Of a DNA stretch of 64,000 nt, positions 49,673 through 61,900 are shown in pieces. The stretch is from assembly GCA_009733715.1 (NCBI GenBank), contig WMKJ01000015.1, positions 106,454 through 170,453 of the forward strand, read 5' to 3'. Position 1 is the first letter of the stretch. Each line of letters begins with the position of its first letter. The DNA is from Herpomyces periplanetae (Eukaryota > Ascomycota > Laboulbeniomycetes > Herpomycetales > Herpomycetaceae). The notes beneath the pieces are model-generated. The model saw nothing but the letters and a program-made list of their open reading frames with translations. It did not search any database and was not told the origin of the DNA. The position numbers and the translations under genes are program-made.

Positions 49673-49699
49673 TTTCACACGTACTTCGTACGTGTGAAA
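49673..49699. repeat. 12-bp perfect inverted repeat with 3-nt centre upstream of SKP1
   Basis: Bases 49673-49684 and 49688-49699 are exact complements around a TTC centre (arms TTTCACACGTAC and GTACGTGTGAAA). It lies 184 bases upstream of the SKP1 ATG. A second 7-bp inverted repeat (CGTGTAT 49638-49644, ATACACG 49655-49661) is adjacent. Confidence 0.85.
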
Positions 49700-49882
49700 T
49701 CTGGCCTAATATATTCTTCTAGTTCAGCTTATTATACTTCTTATTCCAATTATCACATGTTCGTACAGTCTGTGTGTTTGTGATATTCGTTTCCTTTATA
49801 CGATTAATCGATAATCTCATTTTCCTCCAACGTGAGATGATCCTTGCTGATACCCCTTCACAAAGACTTTTCCTACGTCTAA

Positions 49883-50719
49883 ATGGCTTCATCAACGTCG
49901 CAGAATACAATGTTAACATTAACATCTTCAGATGGTGTTAACATTCCAGTTCGTATGTACCACTTTCCTCCCTGATTTTCACGTATACATCTTACCTACT
50001 TCTGGTTAATCACAAAATGGTATATAAATTTACTAACCAATTCTACAACTATCCAAATATAACTATAGAACGTAGTGTCATCGAAAGATCTATATTAATA
50101 AAGCATCTACTCCAAGACTTGCCGGAACAAGCTACCACCGAAGCCATTCCTATCCCTAATGTAAACCACTATAAAACGTTTTATGCACTTACACTCATGT
50201 ATAATTTTGCCTCGGATAGTATATAATTCAGAATGAGCTAACCATGCTTCTATACACAAACGAACAATCTGTTTTCACGAAAATAGGTCAATGAAGTCGT
50301 CCTACGCAAAGTAATCGAATGGTGCGATTTTCACAAAAAAGACCCTCCGTCAAATGCAGACGATGAAATCGAAAATCGTAAAAAATCCACCGATATTGAT
50401 GAATGGGATCAAAAATTTATGCAAGTCGACCAAGAAATGCTTTTTGAGATCATTCTTGTACGCTCCCTTCCTCTCATACCAAATGACATTTCTGTCATTG
50501 CTACTACAATACCCATAACCGCTAACTCAGTTCTTTGGTGTATAGGCTGCTAATTATCTTGACATTAAAGGCTTACTCGACGTTGGCTGCAAAACCGTTG
50601 CTAATATGATCAAGGGGAAGTCTCCCGAGGAAATACGCAAAACTTTTAACATCCAAAACGATTTTACGCCCGAAGAAGAAGAACAAATTCGTCGGGAAAA
50701 CGAGTGGGCTGAAGAGTAA
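49883..50719 (+). CDS. SKP1: SKP1, SCF ubiquitin ligase adaptor
   Basis: Four exons, 49883-49952, 50069-50160, 50287-50457 and 50546-50719, give 168 residues, the usual size. The N-terminal BTB/POZ fold has [13 protein letters not shown], then [17 protein letters not shown] and [26 protein letters not shown]. The C-terminal F-box-binding helices are [50 protein letters not shown] and REENEW-like RRENEWAEE, all close to the eukaryotic consensus. SKP1 links F-box proteins to cullin 1, and in yeast it is also part of the inner kinetochore complex. All introns follow GT-AG rules. It is divergent from SMP3 and convergent with the GDP-mannose transporter. Confidence 0.97.
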
Positions 50720-50983
50720 GTAAATCATTATCATCTTGCTCCCCTTACCCTTTAATCTATCCGACTCTGTTAACTCCACCGTGCCATCTTAGTCGCTGAA
50801 TCTTCCTTTACATACGCATACGTATATATTTATTCCCATTCTATGTATGCACGCATCTATTCTCACTCCAACCTTTTGTATTTTTTCATACTTTTCCCCT
50901 GCCATACGTACATACCAATGATATCCAAATCTTAACGTATGCGCGCTCACACCGTAGCACCATTGTTCACCAATTAATCTAAT

Positions 50984-52208
50984 TCAACGTCCTGCGTTAA
51001 CGTGCATAGTCGATGATGATTCCCCTCGTACACCCGCCTCCAAATTAGCCGTAACTTCAATATCACCATTTTTTCCCATTCCAGTTTTCAAGGGTTGTTC
51101 ATACTCGGGTTGAACGGAATCCGTACTACGTTGTTGTTCCTGGATTTTCGCAATCGTGTACACCAATCCTGCTACAAAACCCAACACTATCGATAAAACA
51201 CTACCAAACGTTACCGGTGCTCCAAAAAGTACAATTCCAGATACAGCAATCGGTAATTTGTTCAATGCCCCCACCATACTATACGTTGTCGAAGATGTAA
51301 CTCGTACACACCATGCCGATGAATATGATATAAATACAGATGATAATCCTGAAAATATCATTGCCAAAATTATTGTATGTCGACTAGCCACGGGAAAATT
51401 TTTCGCCCAATTTTCCCCCGTCCAGTTTTCCAGTAGCAGAGTACACACGCTCAACACGGGAATAGTAAGTAGATTATTATAAAACATCGTATCAAAATCC
51501 CGAAAGTTGGTTAATTTAATTCGCTTGCGCATGGCCAGTACATAACTGGCTGAGCATAAACAGTTCAACAACATCCAAATGTACCCCACTCCTCCATAAT
51601 AATCAACTTCATCGCCGCCCATACTATGCCGTATATCCGCCCATGCTGCGACAACAGAACTTAAAACCATTAATCCAAAGGAAAATAAACTCATTTCCGT
51701 CACTTGTCCCCCAAACCAAAACACTTCTCCGTACGCAATCAGTATGATGGTTAAATTTTTAAAGATTGTGTAAACCGGAATCTCTAGATACTGTAATGCT
51801 TTCGTTCCCGTATAAACCATTCCTACCAGCAAGCAAGAGATTGGAAACCACTTTTTAGCTTCATCCATGTGAAAATTTCGAAAATTGATCCATCCCATCC
51901 ATTTGCATACTTGAATGCAAACCACACAAATTATTGACTGTTCCGTAACATGGTTAACTTTGCCGAATTATGCACCCTCTAATGCTAAATAACTTTCCCA
52001 AAACTAGCCGCTATTAACTCACCTGAAATGCCAGCAAAAAAAAATTTAAGTTAAATTCCCGACCCGATAAAACATATTTATTCGTCACTGTCATGAGAAT
52101 CGATGATCCACAATACGCCAAAATTGATGTCACCCCTCTTGACAAAGCTTCACTAATGTTTCCTCCCTTCATAATTTCATCTAATGTACTATACGGCCTT
52201 TCGTTCAT
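50984..52208 (-). CDS. VRG4: Golgi GDP-mannose transporter (VRG4/GMT1 type)
   Basis: Two exons on the minus strand, 52208-52023 and 51937-50984, separated by an 85-base intron, give 379 residues. The multi-pass nucleotide-sugar transporter has the [13 protein letters not shown] motif at about 121-133 and the GALNK motif at about 285-289, the two signature motifs that bind GDP-mannose. LINFR-like [19 protein letters not shown] is also conserved. The carrier exchanges cytosolic GDP-mannose for GMP in the Golgi, feeding mannosylation of glycoproteins and sphingolipids. The C-terminal tail is polar and acidic. The splice join was fixed by restoring [12 protein letters not shown], as in relatives. 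Confidence 0.95.
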
Positions 52209-52724
52209 CCTCGATAATCATTTGCCTTTTTTGATCACTTTATCACCAGTATCGTTAAGATTACCCGCTGTACACTCATACAAACACGATCACGTACACG
52301 TTGCCCCGAATTCATGAATATCGTAGTAACCACCCCCGCCCTGACACTTTCACTCCCACTTTATGTACTAACCCTGCGAAAAGGTTTTAAATTGCTTGCT
52401 TGATCGCTCACTTGTTTAAAATTCACTCTGCGTAATTGTAGGCACACCCCTTTTCTCTATCGTTCCCACTGTAGCTGTTGTTATTGTTTGTCAAAATCTT
52501 CAATTAAACTCCAAGTAAAAAATCTTTTAACAACTACGCGCAATCGAAGGATAAGAAAGGTAAAAAAATCCTTGTTCATCATAAACTTCAAACTTACCCA
52601 CCACACCCTCAGCCCAACTCACTTTACTTCACTCAACAACCTTACAAGCTTGTGTACCCAAAATTAAGTTAAAAAAATCCCCCTAAAATTTCGTTTGCCA
52701 AAACCTTTCATTCAAACACGTGAT
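52209..52724. other. Intergenic between BRO1 and VRG4 (both minus)
   Basis: VRG4 promoter and BRO1 3' flank. A CACGTG (52717-52722) lies immediately after the BRO1 stop. No gene or RNA is visible. Confidence 0.6.
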
Positions 52725-55676
52725 CTAATCCCGCCTCGGTGGCGGTGGAGGTGGCGGTGCAGACAAAATATCCCGAAGTCCGGCCGAGCTAAGGGAATTT
52801 GAAATAAATGCCGAATCTAAGTCCGATGCCAAGATTGGGTTTAGAATTGTAGACGGGCCGTTGGAAAGGTTAGATGGACCGATATGTGAGGTACCGTTGC
52901 CGGATGGGGTGAGATTGTTGCCGATGTTTCCAATGCCGAGGTCCATGCCGTTGGTCGAATTGTTCGTCGAAATGTTCATTCGCTTTAACAAACTTCCCAA
53001 AGTTTCATCTTCCCCCCTACGTTCTATTGATGTCCCTGTATCAGCCATACTTCCTACCCCTGTTACTGAACTTGACAATACTATTCCAGGTCTCGTAGTA
53101 GATAAAGATGTTGCCAATCCTGGAACATGCCCATTTCCCTGTCGCAAAACTGACCCTTGTCGTGATTCAATATCTTGTAGAATACTCCTTCCCTCTGTAC
53201 GTCGATTATTCACGAATACATCAACATTTCTCTCTAAGTTACTCAGAGTCCTTGCCGAATCAATATAAAATGCTTCGGCTCGTTTTACACCAGGCAGTAT
53301 AGTTCGCGTTACCGCTTCATAAGCTCGCTGATAGCGTACCAGTAGTGTATTTCTTTGTCGCATATAACTTTCGTACTTATTACGTCCCATTTCCACACGT
53401 TCATCTTGTAATAATGCATTATACAGTCGAGTCAACTCTCGCAATACAGATAACTGTTTATGATTCGCTTGAGTAATGCGATTTTCATAGGCTCGATACT
53501 TTTCTAATTCCGCCTTAAATAACTGATTTTCTTGATTTCCAATGGATTTCGCATTTAGGATCAATAAATGAGAAATATCATCCTTTAGCGCCGTTTCCTT
53601 TAAATCTTTCAACACTGCCGCTCGCTCTTTTTTAATGAGATTCAACTTGCGAATTAATTCCTCCACACCAATTACTTGCTCTTCTATAGATGGATTTACG
53701 TTTATCTCTGCATCTAGAATGCTCTCTTCTTGCTGACCTCCAGTTAACGTTAACGTGCCCGATCTCTTTCCAACTTTTACCGCGCCCAATTTAACCAGAG
53801 CTCGCTCGAACACTTTTGAAGCGTCACCCATTTCACCCGCAATACGCATTTCCTCTATTTCACCTTCAAAATCTTGATAAATTACCCATATCTGAGAATC
53901 ATTAGCTCCAGCTTCACGTAAAGTTTGCTGACACTCAGCCAAACTTTTTCGTAATGCCGTTGTCAATCCTCCGCTAGGCTGTTGCGTCCATTCTGTACCA
54001 TATTTTAAGCGCATTTTTTCGCATAACAATTCTTCTTGATCCAAGTTTTTGCTTACGCTGTCGGCCCTTTGATCTAATTCCTCTCGTAATCGCTTTATCC
54101 GCTCAAATATAGGGCCAATCGCTTTTAAGCCGGCCAAATCTTCACACCATCCACGAAACTCCGGTTCATCATGTACCTTGACATCCATCCCTTGCTTCAA
54201 GATATCCAAACTTTCCGGCAATCGTAAATAATCCAGCCCTGCCGCCAATTCATCATCCGCTACATCCACCTTTTCACTTTCTGATCGAACCAATTTAGCC
54301 TTTTCTTCATCGTATAGGCTAGCCGATTCTGTAATCGACATGGGTACTATTCGTTGAAATATATCCGGTCCGATAATCCGTTGTATATCTTGATCATGAT
54401 ACAGTTCCGTTCCCGGAATCGCTTTAGCCGCTACTAGTTTTGGTATAACAGCCAGAGCTTTTTCATTCGGTACGCTTTGATGGTATATGAAATCATTATC
54501 TCGTGTGAGTTCTTTCAATTTACTACGTACTAACGATAAATGTCGTTGACAAATTTCCCCCAATGCCGAGCCCACTTCCTTGCAAAATGTGCTAGATGAT
54601 GTAAATGAAATGCTAATTGACGAGGCTGATTTGTATGCATCAAGCGTTAACTTTTCCGCTAGCTCTAATCTTCGTATCGACGTTCCAATCCCATTAGCCT
54701 CATTATCTGTCATGGCTTGATAATAATGTGCTAAGGCTGACATGTAACTGGTCTTGGTCTATGTTTATTCGTAATCGTTAGTGACCTGCGCACATGACTA
54801 CACCTATTGTGTACAGTAGCAATAAGGCAAAAACTATAAGGCTTACCTGAGAGCATAAAAGCCAATTACGATCAAACGCTGATTGACAAGCCGTTTCCTT
54901 CATACCTTCCAATGCCTGAGAGTACTGAAATGCTGCCTGACTGGCTAATTTGGCTAGTAAACTAACTTTTTTGTCCCCTGCTATCTGTTTTTCCAAAAAT
55001 ATTTCCTGTCCCTGCGCAAGCATTAACGCAATTAAGGCTTTGATGGTTTCTCGATTCAAATCGAGGCTTGGAGCATGTAGAAAATTTTCGTTGATATACG
55101 AAAACATCCCAGCAGCAGCTTGAAAGCTGTGATAAGATACTTTAAGTCCTAAATCATCATGGCGATTTTGATTTGCAGCATGGTTCGATAGGAGAGAAGC
55201 AATATTAAATATTATGGAAGCTTTTTCAAATGCTAATGAATATTGTGAAGTAGGCTTTTGGGTGAAAGCGTCAAACCTACAAACGGGATGGTCGTTAGAG
55301 AAAGGTTTATAGTAAAGGGAATGAGGTGGGAGTAATTTGGTGTGTAAGATGCATATGCTTACCATGTAAAGGAAATTTTTATGTGAAATTCGTCGATAGG
55401 AAAGCGTAGATCAAGTAACTCAAGTTGCCCGTAATAACGGTAGAGTAAATCACGACCTGAAAGGCTGTCCATACTAGCCCCGCGCATATCTTGCCTCAAC
55501 CTATTTAATGTGGAGCACTCCTCCGAGTATTGTTCTGGGTCTTCTCCATACGTGTTAAGTATATAGGCTTTCAAAGGAGTAATCCAATCTATTTCGTTAG
55601 TCCGTTTAGGTGGGACTGCAATCATAGGTGCTAGTGTTACGATTCCGCCGGTTCCGCTATACGAGTTCCGAGTCAT
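52725..55676 (-). CDS. BRO1: BRO1-domain ESCRT-associated protein (Bro1/ALIX family)
   Basis: Three exons on the minus strand, 55676-55363, 55276-54847 and 54752-52725, give 923 residues. The BRO1 domain at about 1-380 includes NRLRQDMRGASMDSLSGRDL, LLYRYYGQLELLDLRFPIDE, IKISFTWFDAFTQKPTSQYS, NIASLLSNHAANQNR and MFSYINENFLHAPS. The central coiled-coil V-domain covers about 400-760. The C-terminus is Ser/Asn-rich and ends in a seven-proline run (APPPPPPPRRD). Yeast Bro1 binds Snf7 and recruits the deubiquitinase Doa4 at endosomes. The paralogue Rim20/PalA, which acts in pH signalling, is the alternative; the LDLRFPIDE.HIKISFTWFDAF block favours Bro1. Introns of 86 and 94 bases both fall within the BRO1 domain. 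Confidence 0.93.
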
Positions 55677-58600
55677 GATGAAGGAGATGACAATGAAGAT
55701 TAACACACAACTTTGACGTTGCTTTAACGCGATGAGCTAATTTGAGAATTTGTATGTATAAAGTTTTAGTAAGGAAGGATGACAGGGTCAATTCATGCGA
55801 GTAGCAGTACACCAATCCATTGATGTGATAGAAGCAAGCTGACGGGAAAAATAGTCTTAGCATTAACCGATGATTAAACAAAACATATCAATGAAAAGTA
55901 TTTGAAGAATTAGATAGTGTAAAAGGATAAATAAAAAGGAAAAGTAGTAAATCAAACTTGACAAAATACTTTGACGGATTTATTTCACTAAATTTTACAG
56001 TGAGCCGAGACTACTTTAAACTAGAACTAACTGGGCGTAATATAAAATTACCGAGATAACCGGATTAGTGTAAGTATGCGCCAATATAATTTTATGGCAT
56101 GATAAAGCAGTTTTTTTTTAAAAAAAATTGTGCACACAAAAACCTTCAAATCACTATCTTTATTAGGATGAAGAACAATTTTTATTCATGATAAATATCA
56201 CGATGCTTGAAGACCTTCAAAATGGCAACATGAACACGTGCACGACCGCCACATATGCTCGAGGATTTGCTGCGCCACATAATGAAATATTGGCACGTGA
56301 TCGGAGAATTGTGACACGAAGAAAGTAGAGTTAGGGCGGGAGCGGGAGCGGGGTTAGTTTTGTTCCGGGACAGTTGGCATAAAGCTTATGCAGAAAAGGA
56401 AGCTTGGGGATAGAAAGACATAATTAATGATATTAATTTGGGATAAGTTGGAGGCGTGGTGTGGATAATTGAAAGGTATGATATTTAGTCGGGAAGATGG
56501 TTAAGATTTGTGTAAATTTGTTTAGGAAATGGGAGGTTAATATGAGCATTTGATTCATTAATATGTATATGGGTTGTAATTAAATGGTGGGGAGATAGGA
56601 TGTAATGGAAGTGGAGGATGAGTGCGTGTGTATAAACACTTATTCAAGAGTTGGTGTGAAGAAGTGTGTGTTTGGAGTACAAATTAATTGTATCACAGTA
56701 CACAATGGCTGGAACGTGTGTGTATGCGTAGGTTGTCAACATTATTTGACGATGCTGGGGATAGCATTTCAGTCAAAATCATTCCGAACGAATGTACAGA
56801 ATGGCCTGACAAAGTTTACAAGAGAATTGGTATTATAGTGTACGTCATTATTAGAGGAAGAAAAGTTTTTGGAAGCTTGAAGATAAGAGTAAGCTAAACG
56901 ATTATGCCAAATATCCTGGCCTAATCAATCACAGAAATGGAAAAGTTTCGGAATCAAGATTTTGTATATACTGAAGGCTTTGGACGTAAAGGTGACAAAA
57001 AGGTAGGATGAATAAACTGGTGAAAGGATGGGAACTTTAAAATTTCCGACGATGGGGATTTGACGCTTGAAAATAGGGAAAGTTTCGTATAAACGAGCAA
57101 GGCTAAACGAAATTAAATATCCAGGGTATACATACACTGGTGGGCAGGGCTAGTATCTAGATTAATGTTGTGCAAAGCAAGCATAGCAGCAAGAATGAGG
57201 AATCTGGTAAATTTTATCGTGGGCAGGTGCAAGAGTTGTGATGTGGTAAAAGTGAGTGGAATTTAAAGCAAGCGTAGAGAGTAGTCCGGTTTGTGGAAGG
57301 ATGGTGTTTGACAAAGCTGTAAACGTACGTTGTTTGGGGGAGATCACAGCACATTAAAGAGTAGGCAAAATGATATGGGAGGGAGGGGAAACGGATTGAA
57401 GCTAGATGGATTGGTCAACATCAACGAATGGAACGGATCAGCAAGATTTGGATTAACCAGTTAATGGAGATGGTAAGATGTTAACATAAGACAAGGAGGG
57501 TGATTAAAGTATCCTTGAACCCGTAAATAAGGTGACTGAGGAAAGCGAGTGGTAGCATTACCATCATAGTGATAACGCTAAATTGGTAGTGGCAGTAATT
57601 ATTTCGATAAACACAAAATTGACTTCACGGGGGTAGAGAAGGGTTATTATAGCCTTGGTAGATGTAGCGGGTAGATTGCGTAAATACAGATGGAAGTGTC
57701 AATAACCTTGTACATATTACTGATTCCCCTTTGCTTGGATAAGTCAAGGTTAGCAGTACGGGGAAGGAATATCAAGGTATGTAAGTAGGCAGAATAGAAG
57801 GACAATAAAAAGAGATTGGATACGATAAAGTCGGTGGTTCACGAGAAAAAAGGTGTTTCAGATATGGTGAAACTTTTAGTTAACACATTGAGGGTTATAG
57901 AGAGTGTATACGTTGGAAAAGAGTTTGAGGATGTTAGGTTTGACGATCGTGTAGTTAGGTACACATGTAACTTTACATATTATCGGGTGGTGAGGAAGTT
58001 TAGTGTAGATGGAGGATGGTGGAGATATAGGGATTAGGGAGGATGTTTCTCATGGATCATGACACGTTACAGATAAATTTGACCGTTTATTCAAGTATTA
58101 ACGTGGGATGGGGATGAAGATGGTAGTTTAGCGCTAGGGAAGGGAAGTAAATGAAACAATAAGTTAACATTTATTTGAGCATGATTAATATATGGGCTAA
58201 GAAAATGATTTGGCTTATTGGGAATTGGGATGTTCACAATTGCATTGCATTGCATTGAAGGAATTGAGTGGGTGTATGGAATGGAAATTAGTGGAATAGA
58301 TTTTTAATTTACTATAATTGAGTATAAATAATGAAGTATAACGTAGGAAGCGTTAGGCTAATGAGATAACCAGTATCTGATGAGTGGGTAATGTTAATAA
58401 GTTGATTTAAAAAGGGTGTGGATACGAATGAAGGCATGAAGGAGAAGGATGAGTGTGAAGTTAGAAGGGTACGATAAAGCTTGATGAGTCGAGGGAATAG
58501 AGGATCGTATGCTGGGACGATTGTGAAGCGCATGGGATTAAAAATGGTAAAATCGAGTAGATCGTTTAAACGAGTATTGTTAGGTAGTACTGATGGATGT

Positions 58601-58868
58601 ATGAGTAGATTGGATTTGATAAGGATGAAGAAGTCGAGGTAGTTTGACTTGGGAATTACTCGTAAAATGCTAAAATATTTTACTACATATCCAACCAAGT
58701 TCGAGAAGTTTGGGTAACGTATAAGGATCACGAAGTTTGGATGTATTGAATGACGATTGGACGGAATTGGGAGGTTAACGAGATGGGGTGAAGAGATGCG
58801 ATACGACGAGACGTATTTGCGGAAGAATAATCGCTGTGAATTCGGTCGAAAAGGATTGCAGAAGGTTT
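55677..58868. other. Purine-rich arm upstream of BRO1
   Basis: No gene supported. The plus strand is C-poor and purine-rich (45 of 60 in 58441-58500), i.e. pyrimidine-rich in the sense direction of BRO1. It contains the G-quadruplex-type repeat at 56334-56353 and a GCATT triplet repeat near 58239-58256. Open frames here are on the minus (pyrimidine-rich) strand or short. Confidence 0.65.
56334..56353 (+). repeat. G-quadruplex-capable repeat in the BRO1 upstream arm
   Basis: Four G-runs, GGGCGGGAGCGGGAGCGGGG, with loops of 1, 3 and 3 bases. Its complement contains the same CCCGCT hexamer that is repeated at 33427-33453. Confidence 0.85.
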
Positions 58869-58905
58869 GTGTGCGTGCGTGCGTGCGTGCGTGCGTGCAT
58901 GTGTA
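58869..58905. repeat. (GTGC)n alternating purine-pyrimidine tract
   Basis: Thirty-seven uninterrupted alternating bases, mostly GTGC units, ending in ATGTGTA. It lies at the point where strand asymmetry reverses between the BRO1 arm and the right-hand arm. Confidence 0.9.
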
Positions 58906-61900
58906 ACAGTGTCGCGATGTGCCTAAAGCGGAACATTTTACGTAAAATAACCTTTTAAACACACTTTATCGACGTTTTTCCTTGGTACTGCATTGCACTG
59001 CACAGCTGGCAGCGTTGTGTGTGTTCAGTCCTGTCTCCTACATGCTAGAGTTTCGTGTTGGAAGAATGTTGTATTTCCAAGGACATATACTTAATACGTT
59101 ATGGCTCAAACCATTTCCCGGGGCTGCAGATTTTAACAATTACGGAGGTGATTTGGAAGAGGGTTGGGACCGTGGAATTGGCAGCGACAGCGAAATTCTT
59201 CTCTTGCTTGTCTGCTTGCGACTGCGCATAATATACATTTTGGTGATCAGTTCTCCATTCCCTGACACCTCTCCACCGCTATTCTGCACTATACCGTACT
59301 ACGCCATACCCCATTCCTCCTGTAAACTTTACCCGCATAATCTCTTCACTTCATGCCTTGCCCTATCGGCTATCCATGTCACAAATTTTGGCCTTAACTT
59401 TATTATTATCTTCTTCGTTTCTTACTACACATTGTTCATACCATTCTAAATTCTACACCTGTATAATTTCCATCTTGTCTTCTCATTTCCCTCATGTACT
59501 TTTCCCTACTTCGCTTCCCTTCACCCCGTCTCACCTCACCTCTTGTACCCTATACATCTTCGTCATAATTCCCTGCTCCCAAATCCTGTACTCTCCTTGA
59601 CCCTCTCCTCCGAATCCCCGGTTCTAAATTCCCTTTCCCATTCCACGATAACCCTTTTCTTCCGATTTTTTTAAACCCTCATCCCCTCCTACTCCATCCC
59701 ATCTTAATAATGATCATCATCACCACCATCATCTTAATCATCATACACCTTTATCCTACCTCTTCCTTTCCTTAATTTATCTACCCTAAATGCTCATGCA
59801 TCAATCTCAATACTTAACTTACTTCTATATCATCCTCATATCGTAATCTTCCATCTTAATTCACATCCTCACTCTAGCACCTGCTAACTATCCTCTAATA
59901 TTTCTTCCCCCCTCTAGTTTACATTAAAGTTTAATGCAAATCTTCATGTAATTTACACATCATAAACAATCATCCTTAATATCTGCACCATACTAACCCA
60001 AATAATGCCCGTCTACCTCTCTGCTCGTATTCTTCACCTCAATCCCCTTCAATTTACTCAATTTACCCTTTCTCTTTTCCCTTGTTTCCATCAATGCTCC
60101 TCTTCCATTCCATTTCCTTAACTTATCCTCTGTTTCAACATCCATTTTCACATCCTTTCTTTTCCCTCCCCCATGTCCCATCATCTCTTTCTTTTCGTGT
60201 AAATTCTCTACTCACTCATCATAAATCCCTCCTCTCTTTCTCCCAAATCTTAGGTCACCACCACTCTTCTTCCCGTTACCCAATCCCCTCAGTCAATTTC
60301 ACCATAAATTATCCTCCCTGTTATTTACATAGAATTAACGCTAAATATTTACCAATCAACGCTAAAACGCACCCAACCCATTCTCAAAATACACCTGTAC
60401 CACTCGTTCACTTACTCGTATCATCACCGTTACCGTTAAGCTACCGTTGCCATCACCGTCACCGTTACCACTACTTACCCTCACTCATTCATATCGAATA
60501 ACCTGCCAAACTTTCCCATTTATCGTACTACTTTTACCTTGACCTCGAATATTTCAATTTCATACCTCTCCCATCATAATCCGTCCTCCCTTACTCCTTA
60601 ATCCTCGTTAATTCCTTCCATCCTACCCGAAAATTCGCGTATCATCAAACTAATTCATTGCACAAGCATCGGAACTCTTGCCTAGGATGATTCACTCTGT
60701 GTCAATTGTTAATACATCATGCTTTCACCAGGTCATCCCCTGACGCTAACTACCTATTTTCCCCGGGATTTAGCGTTTCGCCGCACGCCCATTCCAGCCC
60801 AAGTAACACATTTCTTTCCGTTTCTCGTCATGGCATAAACCTTCCCGTATATGACATGCTTATCGCCTAACTCATCTTATCACCTCCTCTCTCCCTCGCC
60901 CACTCGCCCACCACCATTACCCATAACACTCAATCCGAAATTTACACTTCCCGTCCCAGACCACCTACTCTACTCTCTTCTCCTCTACCCTGTCCCTACT
61001 TTCTACTCTCCATTATTCCCACTACCCACTCAATTAGTATCAACGCCATGTCTTACCCAGTAATCAACTTCTTATTTTCTCCCCTCACTTTCCCTTTCCC
61101 CTTCCCTTCTTCTCTCAACTTACGCACCTATCTACTCTCATTGCCAAATTATCCTTCCATAATTATTACTATTCCACCCTTGACTTTCTCCCAAATCATT
61201 CGCTTTTACCAACATCATCCCTCTTTCCTGTTTACACAAATGTTGGACATTTGTGTGATTGCGGAGTTAGGGCTTAGTATACGGCCTATATCAAGCTTAT
61301 TATCGTTTAACGAAACGGATTCAATTAAAACCTCCAAATGATACTCGACATGCATATAATATAACTTGTATTAAAACTTCATTCCCAACCTCGATAATCT
61401 ATCACTGTATCCCGTTTAACCCGACTCCAATCCTCATCATCTCCACTACATAAGCCTAGTAAATCACCCTTCCCTTCCCTAAGCAATTCGCTTCCCCGCT
61501 GGTAAAATTTTTCATAGCATTTCCCAAATATCTGTCCGTCCCGCCGCCGCTGCCCGTAAAAATCACCTTTCTCCCCAAACTACCCACTACCTAACAACTC
61601 CCTCCACTTACCATTTACAGCCTACCCCTCTACATCACCCTTTTACCCTCCCCCCTCCCCATCTTCTCTCCGTGCCACACACGTGACATCCGTCATCGTT
61701 TTATCTTAATCTTTGCTACACCTGAAGCTCGCTAATACCCGCGCTCTCCCACACAATCTTTTTCCCAATGAACACTGCCCCATCAAAGCTTAACAGCTGG
61801 TGGCTACCTTACCCCATTCGCTCCCGTAAGACCACTCATGAGTCAGCAAGTATAATTTTCATTTCCTACCAGCCAATCTTGTGAATACCTGTTTCGCTTA

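Larger units (their letters stand above)
49095..49882. other. Divergent promoter region of SMP3 and SKP1
   Basis: It contains the paired E-boxes and inverted GC boxes near SMP3 (49243-49318) and two adjacent inverted repeats nearer SKP1 (49638-49661 and 49673-49699). A G-run at 49339-49346 lies between them. No gene is seen. Confidence 0.6.

Noticed and set aside
58982-59449. 155-codon plus-strand frame after the GTGC tract
   Set aside because: No domain is recognisable and its second half is typical pyrimidine-rich translation. A gene start here cannot be supported.
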